From positions 1-30,003 of the forward strand of contig NZ_CALFLA010000010.1 in the NCBI RefSeq assembly GCF_937880195.1: 30,003 bases of DNA, read 5' to 3'. The stretch's first letter is position 1. The number at the start of each line of letters is the position of its first letter. The position numbers were made by a program, and so were the translations under genes. The stretch comes from an uncultured Blautia sp. (GTDB lineage Bacteria > Bacillota > Clostridia > Lachnospirales > Lachnospiraceae). Shown piece by piece: positions 7,804 through 14,587 of the stretch. The notes beneath the pieces were generated by a model that did no database searches, had not been told where the DNA came from, and saw only the letters and a list, made by a program, of their open reading frames with translations.

Positions 7804-8083
7804 TTCCGGCAGTTTGTGAAACGTGCGGCTGCAGTTTGATACACCCGGAAGGGTTGTTCGGACTGTTTGAATTTAAAAAAAGCATGTATTGCCTAATACC
7901 GAGAGGCAACAGCGGCTTATATTGCTGCAATTTCGGAAAGGCTGTCTTACGCCAAAGACGGCTGGGTGTTTTACCGAGGCACCCCAATTAGGAAACTAGA
8001 AACAGAAAGCAGGACTTAAGATACACCCCATTTCACCTTGCCTCAGGCAAGTGGTGTAGATTGAAAAGCTTTCAAAAAAGAAA
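7804..8083 (+). other. Structured rpmJ-rpsM intergenic RNA, possible ribosomal-protein leader
   Basis: This is an unusually long gap inside a ribosomal operon, with no convincing gene but several hairpins on the plus strand: 7889-7894 with 7904-7909 (6 bp); 7941-7948 with 7955-7962 (8 bp, one G-T); 7964-7968 with 7980-7984 (5 bp); and a long hairpin 8034-8042 with 8046-8056 (9 bp around a one-base bulge, extended by CACC/GGTG) about 30 bases before the rpsM ribosome binding site. No T-run follows, so it is not a terminator. In E. coli, S4 represses its operon by binding an RNA fold at the start of rpsM; a similar role is inferred. Confidence 0.5.
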
Positions 8084-8099
8084 ATGGAGGAAACAGTAC

Positions 8100-8468
8100 A
8101 TGGCTCGTATAGCTGGTGTAGACTTACCAAGAGAAAAACGTATTGAAATCGGCCTTACCTATATTTATGGTATCGGCAGACCAAGCGCAGACAAGATTCT
8201 TGCGCAGGCAAATGTAAATCCTGACACACGTGTCAGAGATCTTACTGATGATGAAGTAAAGAGAATCAGCGCTGTCATTGATGAGACAATGATGGTAGAA
8301 GGTGATCTTCGTCGTGAAATCGCTCTGAATATCAAGAGACTGCAGGAAATTGGATGCTACAGAGGAATCCGTCATCGTAAAGGACTTCCGGTTCGTGGTC
8401 AGAAGACTAAGACAAATGCAAGAACCCGCAAGGGACCGAAGAGAACAGTAGCAAACAAGAAGAAATAA
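8100..8468 (+). CDS. rpsM: 30S ribosomal protein S13
   Basis: Small-subunit head protein that contacts the P-site tRNA and the 50S subunit through bridges. The ATG at 8100 follows ATGGAGG (8084-8090) and begins [20 protein letters not shown], the family N-terminus; an in-frame upstream ATG at 8061 would add 13 residues and is not used by relatives. The product has 122 residues and ends in the basic tail [20 protein letters not shown]. It is the first gene after the long structured gap. Confidence 0.97.
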   Translation: MARIAGVDLPREKRIEIGLTYIYGIGRPSADKILAQANVNPDTRVRDLTDDEVKRISAVIDETMMVEGDLRREIALNIKRLQEIGCYRGIRHRKGLPVRGQKTKTNARTRKGPKRTVANKKK

Positions 8469-8539
8469 GTAGATTACTTAAATAGAAATAATTGTAACTT
8501 AAAATAATACAAACAAGGAAAGCGTAGGTTAGTTTTAAA

Positions 8540-8935
8540 ATGGCAAAAGCAACCAGAAAAACGACAACAAAACGTCGTGTCAAGAAAAACGTTGAACACG
8601 GACAGGCACATATCCAGTCTTCTTTCAATAACACAATCGTTACACTGACTGACAGCGAAGGAAACGCTCTTTCATGGGCAAGTGCCGGTGGTCTGGGATT
8701 TAGAGGTTCAAGGAAATCTACTCCTTATGCAGCGCAGGTGGCAGCAGAGACTGCAACGAAAGCTGCTTTAGTTCATGGATTAAAAACTGTTGACGTTATG
8801 GTAAAAGGACCGGGATCCGGTCGTGAGGCTGCAATTCGTGCGCTTCAGGCATGCGGCCTTGAAGTTACAAGTATCCGCGATGTAACACCGGTTCCACACA
8901 ACGGATGCCGTCCACCAAAACGCAGAAGAGTCTAA
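8540..8935 (+). CDS. rpsK: 30S ribosomal protein S11
   Basis: Platform protein of the 30S subunit near the E site and mRNA exit. The 131-residue sequence is typical: [40 protein letters not shown], and the C-terminal [17 protein letters not shown]. The ribosome binding site is weak and distant (AAGGAAAG at about 8516-8523). Position between rpsM and rpsD is canonical. Confidence 0.97.
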   Translation: MAKATRKTTTKRRVKKNVEHGQAHIQSSFNNTIVTLTDSEGNALSWASAGGLGFRGSRKSTPYAAQVAAETATKAALVHGLKTVDVMVKGPGSGREAAIRALQACGLEVTSIRDVTPVPHNGCRPPKRRRV

Positions 8936-8953
8936 TTAAGGAGGAAGCTTGAA

Positions 8954-9547
8954 ATGGCAGTAAATAGAGTTCCTGTACTGAAAAGATGCAGATCCCTTGG
9001 TCTGGATCCGATTTACTTAGGAATTGATAAAAAATCTACAAGACAGTTAAAACGTGCAAACAGAAAGATGTCTGAGTACGCTTTACAGTTAAGAGAAAAA
9101 CAGAAAGCAAAATTTATCTATGGCGTTCTTGAGAAACCTTTCCGTAACTATTACAAGAAAGCAGACAGAATGCCGGGTCAGGCAGGCGAGAACCTGATGA
9201 TCATGCTTGAGACAAGACTTGACAACGTAATCTTCCGTATGGGATTTGCAAGAACAAGACGTGAAGCTCGTCAGATCGTTGACCACAAGCACGTACTTGT
9301 AAACGGAAAATGTGTAAACATTCCGTCTTACCTTGTAAAAGCCGGAGATACTGTTGAGATCAAAGAAAAATGCAAAGGTTCCGAAAGATACAAAGGAATC
9401 CTGGAAGTAACAGGCGGAAGACTTGTTCCGGAATGGCTTGATGTAAATCAGGACGCTCTCAGCGGAACTGTAAAAGAGCTTCCGAACAGAGAAGCGATTG
9501 ACGTACCTGTAGACGAGATGCTTATCGTCGAGTTGTACTCTAAGTAA
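8954..9547 (+). CDS. rpsD: 30S ribosomal protein S4
   Basis: Primary 16S rRNA-binding protein that starts assembly of the 30S body. In many bacteria it is also the translational repressor of the alpha operon. The product has 197 residues, with the S4 RNA-binding domain around 88-150 (LETRLDNVIFRMGFARTRRE; HVLVNGKCVNIPSYLVKAGD). Only one cysteine (C12) is near the N-terminus, so it is the zinc-free form. A strong AAGGAGG site precedes the ATG. It is the candidate ligand of the rpmJ-rpsM leader. Confidence 0.97.
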   Translation: MAVNRVPVLKRCRSLGLDPIYLGIDKKSTRQLKRANRKMSEYALQLREKQKAKFIYGVLEKPFRNYYKKADRMPGQAGENLMIMLETRLDNVIFRMGFARTRREARQIVDHKHVLVNGKCVNIPSYLVKAGDTVEIKEKCKGSERYKGILEVTGGRLVPEWLDVNQDALSGTVKELPNREAIDVPVDEMLIVELYSK

Positions 9548-9593
9548 AGCATAAAAAGTATGACGCAGCTTTCCAGAAGGAGGGAGCCTTATA

Positions 9594-10553
9594 GTGTTTG
9601 ATTTTAATAAACCCAAAATCGAAATTACCGAAATATCAGAAGATAAGAAATTTGGCAGATTCGTAGTGGAACCGCTGGAAAGAGGTTATGGTATTACTCT
9701 TGGCAATTCTCTCAGAAGAATTATGCTGTCTTCCCTCCCGGGAGCAGCAGTAAGCCAGGTGAAGATTGACGGCGTACTGCATGAATTCAGTTCTATTCCA
9801 GGTGTGAAAGAAGACGTTTCAGAGATCATTATGAACCTGAAAAGCCTTGCGATCAAGAATACAAGCTCTGACAATGAGCCAAAGACTGCATATGTTGAAT
9901 GCGAGGGCAAAGGCGTTGTAACAGCGGCAGATATCCAGACAGATCAGGATATTGAGATCATGAATCCGGATCAGGTGATCGCTACGCTGAACGGCGGCAA
10001 AGACTGCAGACTTGCTATGGAACTTACCATTACCAAAGGCCGCGGTTATGTAAGCGCGGACAAAGGCAAGACTGACGATATGCCTATCGGCGTGATCGCT
10101 GTGGACGCTATTTATACGCCGATTGACAGGGTAAACATGTCTGTAGAAAACACTCGTGTAGGACAGGTGACAGATTATGATAAACTGACGCTTGACGTAT
10201 TTACAAACGGTACTCTTGATCCGGACGAGGCAGTAAGCCTTGCAGCAAAGGTTTTAAGCGAGCATTTAAGCCTGTTCATTGACCTTTCTGAGAACGCAAA
10301 GACTGCTGAGGTTATGATCGAGAAAGAAGACAATGAAAAAGAGAAAGTTCTGGAAATGAGCATTGACGAGCTTGAGTTGTCCGTTCGTTCCTATAACTGT
10401 CTGAAGAGAGCAGGAATCAATACAGTAGAAGAGCTGTGTAACAGAACATCTGAGGATATGATGAAAGTTCGTAACCTTGGACGTAAGTCCCTTGAAGAGG
10501 TTCTTGCCAAGCTGAAAGAACTGGGACTGCAGCTTCAGCCTACAGAGGAATAA
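9594..10553 (+). CDS. rpoA: RNA polymerase alpha subunit (GTG start)
   Basis: Alpha subunit: the N-terminal domain dimerises and nucleates polymerase assembly, and the C-terminal domain binds UP elements and activators. The product has 319 residues. The NTD carries [33 protein letters not shown], split here for length. The CTD at about 245-310 has the helix-hairpin-helix [19 protein letters not shown] and [15 protein letters not shown]. It starts at GTG 9594 after GAAGGAGGGAG (9576-9586). It is in its normal place between rpsD and rplQ. Confidence 0.97.
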   Translation: MFDFNKPKIEITEISEDKKFGRFVVEPLERGYGITLGNSLRRIMLSSLPGAAVSQVKIDGVLHEFSSIPGVKEDVSEIIMNLKSLAIKNTSSDNEPKTAYVECEGKGVVTAADIQTDQDIEIMNPDQVIATLNGGKDCRLAMELTITKGRGYVSADKGKTDDMPIGVIAVDAIYTPIDRVNMSVENTRVGQVTDYDKLTLDVFTNGTLDPDEAVSLAAKVLSEHLSLFIDLSENAKTAEVMIEKEDNEKEKVLEMSIDELELSVRSYNCLKRAGINTVEELCNRTSEDMMKVRNLGRKSLEEVLAKLKELGLQLQPTEE

Positions 10554-10579
10554 TAAGGCTTTGTAAGTCAAATATTACC

Positions 10580-10636
10580 GCGGGATGCCAAAGCATCAGG
10601 GCAGTAAGACCGAACAAGCGTGTTCTGATGTCCCGC
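10580..10636 (+). other. Folded leader between rpoA and rplQ
   Basis: The 100-base gap holds a two-part hairpin: GCGGGA (10580-10585) with TCCCGC (10631-10636), and inside it CATCAG (10594-10599) with CTGATG (10625-10630), plus GAAC/GTTC near the tip. It ends about five bases before the GGAGG ribosome binding site of rplQ and has no T-run. It could modulate rplQ translation or processing; function unproven. Confidence 0.55.
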
Positions 10637-10653
10637 AGATGGAGGAAAATATA

Positions 10654-11190
10654 ATGGCAAAATATAGAAAATTAAGCAGAACATCTGATCAGAGAAAGGC
10701 TCTGTTAAGAAACCAGGTAACAAACCTTCTTTATCATGGACAGATCCGCACAACAGAAGCAAAAGCAAAAGAGATCCGCAAGATCGCTGAAGGTCTTATT
10801 GCTATGGCTGTTCGCGAGAAAGATAACTTTGAGACAGTTACTGTAACTGCTAAGGTTGCACGTAAAGATGCAGAAGGCAAGAGAGTAAAAGAAGTTGTAG
10901 ACGGAAAGAAGAAAACCGTATACGACGAAGTTCAGAAAGAGATCAAAAAAGACGCTCCTTCCAGACTTCATGCTCGTCGTCAGATGGCAAAAGTTTTCTA
11001 TCCTGTAAAGGAAGTACCGGCTAAAGGCGCTGGAAGAAAGAAAAACACAAAAGACATCGACATGGTTAAGAAAATGTTTGATGAAATCGCTCCGAAGTAT
11101 GCAAACCGTAACGGTGGTTACACAAGAATCGTTAAGATCGGACCACGTAAAGGTGACGCTGCAATGGAAGTACTGATCGAGTTAGTATAA
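10654..11190 (+). CDS. rplQ: 50S ribosomal protein L17, extended form
   Basis: Large-subunit protein near the peptide exit tunnel. The start at 10654 follows GGAGG and gives MAKYRKLSRTSDQRKALLRN; an upstream in-frame ATG at 10585 lies inside the folded leader and is unlikely. The product has 178 residues, about 50 longer than E. coli L17. Extra lysine-rich segments lie around residues 62-85 (GKRVKEVVDGKKKTVYDEV) and 110-130 (VPAKGAGRKKNTKDIDM). The C-terminal YANRNGGYTRIVKIGPRKGD is canonical. It is the last gene of the alpha operon. Confidence 0.96.
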   Translation: MAKYRKLSRTSDQRKALLRNQVTNLLYHGQIRTTEAKAKEIRKIAEGLIAMAVREKDNFETVTVTAKVARKDAEGKRVKEVVDGKKKTVYDEVQKEIKKDAPSRLHARRQMAKVFYPVKEVPAKGAGRKKNTKDIDMVKKMFDEIAPKYANRNGGYTRIVKIGPRKGDAAMEVLIELV

Positions 11191-11205
11191 TATTGATTGC
11201 TAGCA

Positions 11206-11237
11206 GGGATATCCGCAAATGCGGATATCCCTTTTTT
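11206..11237 (+). terminator. Intrinsic terminator of the alpha operon
   Basis: A perfect 11-bp stem (11206-11216 with 11221-11231) with a 4-base loop and a run of six T (11232-11237), directly after rplQ. Confidence 0.95.
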
Positions 11238-11262
11238 GATGCAAAAACCCCAGAACTTACAG

Positions 11263-11291
11263 TTGATAAATTAATGGAATTATCGTACAAT
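11263..11291 (+). promoter_or_regulatory. Promoter of murT-gatD
   Basis: TTGATA (11263-11268) and TACAAT (11286-11291) are separated by exactly 17 bases. The resulting 5' leader is about 130 bases long; no clear fold was seen in it. Confidence 0.75.
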
Positions 11292-11428
11292 CATAGACAG
11301 ATAAATTTTGCCTGCAGAAGTATTTTGGGGCAGAAGGGAAATACTAATATTGCATATTACATTCAAGGCAGTTTGAGAGTTTTCTATCCAAATGCCGTGA
11401 AGGAAATACCATACAGAGGATCAGATAT

Positions 11429-12766
11429 ATGAATATAAGAAGAATTGCTGCCATATGGGCGGCTAAGGCGGCCGGTTATGCCTGCAAAAAAATGGGAAGA
11501 CAGGGTGTAACATGGGCCGGAAAGATCGCGCTTAAAATTTATCCCCCAGTCTTGGAGGAACTTGCAGCAGAAGTACGAAAAGATATTTTTGTAGTCTGCG
11601 GCACAAATGGAAAAACTACAACAAATAATATGCTCTGCGCAGCCCTGGAGGCAGAAGGCCAAAAGGTTGTATGCAACCATACAGGCTCCAATATGCTGAA
11701 CGGTGTTGTGGCGGCTTTTGTCCTGGGAGCCGGGCTGAACGGACATATGGATGCGGATTACGCCTGCATTGAATCAGATGAAGCATCCACAAAATATATT
11801 TTTCCAAAAATAAAACCTGACTATATGATAATGACCAACCTTTTCCGGGATCAGCTTGACCGTTATGGAGAAATTGATATCACCATGAATATCCTGGAAA
11901 CAATGATCAAAAGCCTTCCTAAAATGAAGGTGATCGTCAATGGAGACGACGCCCTTTCCGCATATCTTGCCAGCGCCAGCGGAAATCCCTGTATTTATTA
12001 TGGAATCAGCCGTCCGGTAATGAAAAATGATACAAATGAGATCAGGGAGGGGCGTTTCTGCAAAAAATGTGGAGCGAAACTTCAGTATAGCTTTTACCAT
12101 TACAGCCAGCTTGGAGATTATTCCTGTCCGGGGTGCGGATTCAAACGTCCGAAGCCTGAGTTTGACGCAGAGGACGTGCATGTAGGCGACAGACTTTCCT
12201 TCAGGGTGGAAGATAAGCTTATTTCAGCAAATTATAAAGGATTTTATAATGTATATAATATTCTGGCTGCCTATGCAGGAGTCAGGACAGCAGGATTTGA
12301 AGGAGAGCATTTTGCAGACATGCTCAAAAAATTCAACCCGGAGAATGGGCGTATGGAACAGTTTCGGATCCAGGGCGCAGGGGTGACTTTGAATCTTGCA
12401 AAAAACCCGGCAGGCTTTAACCAGAATATAGCTGCTGTTATGCAGGATCCCTCGCCAAAGGACGTGATCATAGCCATTAATGATAACGCCCAGGATGGAA
12501 TTGATATTTCATGGCTTTGGGACGTGGATTTTGACCGATTTGGAGAGGAAAGCATTCGCAGTATTACTGTAAGCGGAATCCGGGCGCAGGATATGGGATT
12601 GCGGCTGAAATATGTGGATATTTCCTCTATTTTGGAAAAAGATGTGGAAAAAGCTATTCGAGACAGAATCCAGGACGGAACAGGAAACCTTTATGTTCTG
12701 GTAAACTACACGGCGCTTTTTGGCACCAGAAATATTTTAAAGAAACTGGAGGGAGAGCAGAAATGA
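11429..12766 (+). CDS. murT: Lipid II isoglutaminyl synthase, MurT subunit
   Basis: Mur-ligase-like subunit that, with GatD, amidates the D-glutamate alpha-carboxylate of lipid II to D-isoglutamine using glutamine and ATP. The 445-residue product has the ATP-binding P-loop GTNGKTTT (58-65). A Cys4 zinc ribbon is inserted in the middle domain (C211, C214, C233, C236). A C-terminal MurT-specific domain has DNAQDGIDISWLWD (352-365), which carries the aspartate that joins the GatD Cys-His pair. The ribosome binding site is weak (AGAGGAT). The stop overlaps gatD by ATGA. Confidence 0.95.
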   Translation: MNIRRIAAIWAAKAAGYACKKMGRQGVTWAGKIALKIYPPVLEELAAEVRKDIFVVCGTNGKTTTNNMLCAALEAEGQKVVCNHTGSNMLNGVVAAFVLGAGLNGHMDADYACIESDEASTKYIFPKIKPDYMIMTNLFRDQLDRYGEIDITMNILETMIKSLPKMKVIVNGDDALSAYLASASGNPCIYYGISRPVMKNDTNEIREGRFCKKCGAKLQYSFYHYSQLGDYSCPGCGFKRPKPEFDAEDVHVGDRLSFRVEDKLISANYKGFYNVYNILAAYAGVRTAGFEGEHFADMLKKFNPENGRMEQFRIQGAGVTLNLAKNPAGFNQNIAAVMQDPSPKDVIIAINDNAQDGIDISWLWDVDFDRFGEESIRSITVSGIRAQDMGLRLKYVDISSILEKDVEKAIRDRIQDGTGNLYVLVNYTALFGTRNILKKLEGEQK

Positions 12767-13482
12767 AACTGAGAATTGGACATTTATATCCAGATCTGCT
12801 GAATCTCTACGGTGACAGAGGAAATATCCAGTGCCTTATGAAAAGATGCCAGTGGAGAGGAATAGAGGCAGAGACGGTTGCATTTGAACTGAATGACAAA
12901 ATTGATTTTTCCGGACTTGATATCGTTCTCCTTGGAGGAGGTTCAGACCGTGAACAGATGCTTGTATGTGAAAAGCTGAGGAAAATCCGTGAAGAATTTA
13001 AGGCTTACGTAGAAGATAACGGCGTTGTGATCGCTATCTGCGGCGGCTACCAGCTTCTTGGAAAATACTATAAAACAGGCCAGGGAACCATAGAAGGTCT
13101 GGATCTGGTAGATATGTATACGGAGCAGGGAGAGGGAAGACTGATCAGCAATATTGTACTGAAAAGCGATCTTTTTGATATGCCCATCGTTGGTTTCGAA
13201 AACCATGGAGGCAGAACCTGCATCAATGAGACAAAACCCCTGGGAAAAGTGCTTTATGGCTCAGGAAATGATGGAAAGACAGGTTATGAGGGAATCGTAT
13301 ATAAAAATGTGATCGGCACGTACCTTCATGGTCCTCTCCTTCCCAAAAACCCACAGCTTGCAGACTGGCTGATCCTTCACAGCCTTCAGAGGAAATACGG
13401 CGAAGAGATAAGTCTTGCCCCTTTGGATGATTCCCAGGAAAAGGAAGCCAATGATTATATTTACAAAAGGTTTGTGAAATAA
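12763..13482 (+). CDS. gatD: Lipid II isoglutaminyl synthase, glutaminase subunit GatD
   Basis: Class I glutamine amidotransferase-like subunit that releases ammonia from glutamine for MurT. The 239-residue product has the nucleophile C93 in AICGGYQLLG and H189 in TYLHGPLL. R126 lies in the position of the glutamine-binding arginine known from S. aureus GatD. No separate acidic triad member is needed because MurT supplies the aspartate. It has the 4-bp overlap with murT seen in most Firmicutes. Confidence 0.95.
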   Translation: MKLRIGHLYPDLLNLYGDRGNIQCLMKRCQWRGIEAETVAFELNDKIDFSGLDIVLLGGGSDREQMLVCEKLRKIREEFKAYVEDNGVVIAICGGYQLLGKYYKTGQGTIEGLDLVDMYTEQGEGRLISNIVLKSDLFDMPIVGFENHGGRTCINETKPLGKVLYGSGNDGKTGYEGIVYKNVIGTYLHGPLLPKNPQLADWLILHSLQRKYGEEISLAPLDDSQEKEANDYIYKRFVK

Positions 13483-13485
13483 CAC

Positions 13486-13514
13486 TTGCAATGGAAAAAA
13501 GCTGACGTTATAAT
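13486..13514 (+). promoter_or_regulatory. Promoter of the rubredoxin gene
   Basis: TTGCAA (13486-13491), a 17-base spacer and TATAAT (13509-13514), directly after gatD. Confidence 0.78.
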
Positions 13515-13574
13515 GAATCCATGAAAGACAAAACATTGCTTTCATAGATGATAAGCTGAAAGGAGTAAAATACA

Positions 13575-13736
13575 ATGCAGAAATATGTATGTGAGCCATG
13601 CGGATATGTATATGATCCAGAGATCGGTGATCCGGACAGTGGAATTGAGCCGGGAACATCTTTTGAGGATATTCCAGAAGATTGGGTTTGCCCGATCTGT
13701 GGAGTAGGCAAGGATGAATTTGTACCAGAAGATTAA
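13575..13736 (+). CDS. Rubredoxin
   Basis: Small one-iron electron carrier. The 53-residue sequence begins [20 protein letters not shown] and has the two CxxCG-type knuckles that hold Fe(Cys)4: C6/C9 and C39/C42 (WVCPICG). An AAAGGAGT site precedes the ATG. It is a single-gene unit with its own promoter and terminator. In anaerobic Clostridia rubredoxins feed oxygen and peroxide reductases; the partner is not in the window. Confidence 0.97.
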   Translation: MQKYVCEPCGYVYDPEIGDPDSGIEPGTSFEDIPEDWVCPICGVGKDEFVPED

Positions 13737-13749
13737 GTGACTGGTGTGG

Positions 13750-13787
13750 AAGGTGCCGAAAGCAAGCCGCTTTTGACACCTTTCTTT
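13750..13787 (+). terminator. Intrinsic terminator after rubredoxin
   Basis: An interrupted stem, AAGGTG (13750-13755) with CACCTT (13777-13782), plus an inner AAAGC/GCTTT pairing, followed by a short T-rich stretch. A further 7-bp inverted repeat (13794-13800 with 13821-13827) lies before the next gene; no clear promoter for that gene was found. Confidence 0.65.
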
Positions 13788-13883
13788 ATATCGCAGGAAA
13801 GAAGTATATTCTGTACTGATTTTCCTGACGCATAAAAACACAAATAGGTTTTTAGGAGTTCTTGGAAAAGGGGGATTTTCATT

Positions 13884-14567
13884 ATGCCCAAATCACACAA
13901 TCAAAAAGCAAAAATTCTGATACTGGAACAGCTTCTCTGTGAAACAGATAAACACAGAACAATAAGTATGCAGCAGATCATTGATGTTCTTGCCGGATAT
14001 GGAATCTGCGCAGAGCGCAAAAGTATTTATGACGATATGGAGGCGCTGAGAGATTTTGGATATGGAATTTCCTATAAAAGAGGAAGAAACGGCGGCTATT
14101 ATGCAACGTCTTTTCCAGAATACAGACAAATAAGAAAAGACGCACAAGTCTTGACGGAAGAAGCGAAAACATCTGAGGAACCTCCGGTTTCTGAAAAGAG
14201 GACAGAGGATTCCCAAAAAGGAGTGGAAGAGACTAAGGAAAAAAGGACAGAAATTTCTCCAGAGAAAAGCACAGAGGGAAAACCAGGTATGTGCCTGGAA
14301 GAAATCTGCAATACAGAAAAGAACATGAAACTTGTCTATCCGGCAGACAGAGCAGAGGAAGTAAGCGCATATTTTGGGGAAAAGGGAAAATATAAAGAAA
14401 AGAGCCAAGGACATTGGACGGCTTCCATTCCAAGGCTAAAAGGACCGCATTTTTATGGGTGGCTTGTTTCTATGGCAGGAGAGGTACATATTTCAAAGCC
14501 TAAAAAAGCCGCAGAAGAGTACAGGAAGTTTCTAAAAGATCTAATAAAAGAGTATCGGAAGTTATAA
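13884..14567 (+). CDS. WYL-type transcriptional regulator lacking the WYL core domain
   Basis: Residues 1-80 form a winged helix-turn-helix of the kind found in lachnospiral WYL proteins (MPKSHNQKAKILILEQLL, IIDVLAGYGICAERKSIYDD, YKRGRNGGYYA). Residues 147-227 resemble the WCX C-terminal extension that follows WYL domains (NMKLVYPADRAEEVSAYF, PHFYGWLVSMAGEVHISKP). Between them, where an approximately 80-residue WYL sensor domain plus its linkers is expected, there is only a hydrophilic E/K/S/T-rich linker (about 88-145). At 227 residues it is about 100 shorter than usual. DNA binding is likely; ligand sensing is uncertain. It ends 20 bases before the next gene, so the two are probably co-transcribed. 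Confidence 0.75.
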   Translation: MPKSHNQKAKILILEQLLCETDKHRTISMQQIIDVLAGYGICAERKSIYDDMEALRDFGYGISYKRGRNGGYYATSFPEYRQIRKDAQVLTEEAKTSEEPPVSEKRTEDSQKGVEETKEKRTEISPEKSTEGKPGMCLEEICNTEKNMKLVYPADRAEEVSAYFGEKGKYKEKSQGHWTASIPRLKGPHFYGWLVSMAGEVHISKPKKAAEEYRKFLKDLIKEYRKL

Positions 14568-14587
14568 TATAGAAAGAGGAATTTATC

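Noticed and set aside
7800..7991. 63-codon open frame between rpmJ and rpsM with several Cys
   Set aside because: It starts at a TTG overlapping the rpmJ stop without its own ribosome binding site, and lies in a region better explained as structured RNA.
11193..11432. 79-codon open frame from a TTG just after rplQ
   Set aside because: It runs through the alpha-operon terminator and over the murT promoter, has no ribosome binding site and no recognisable family.
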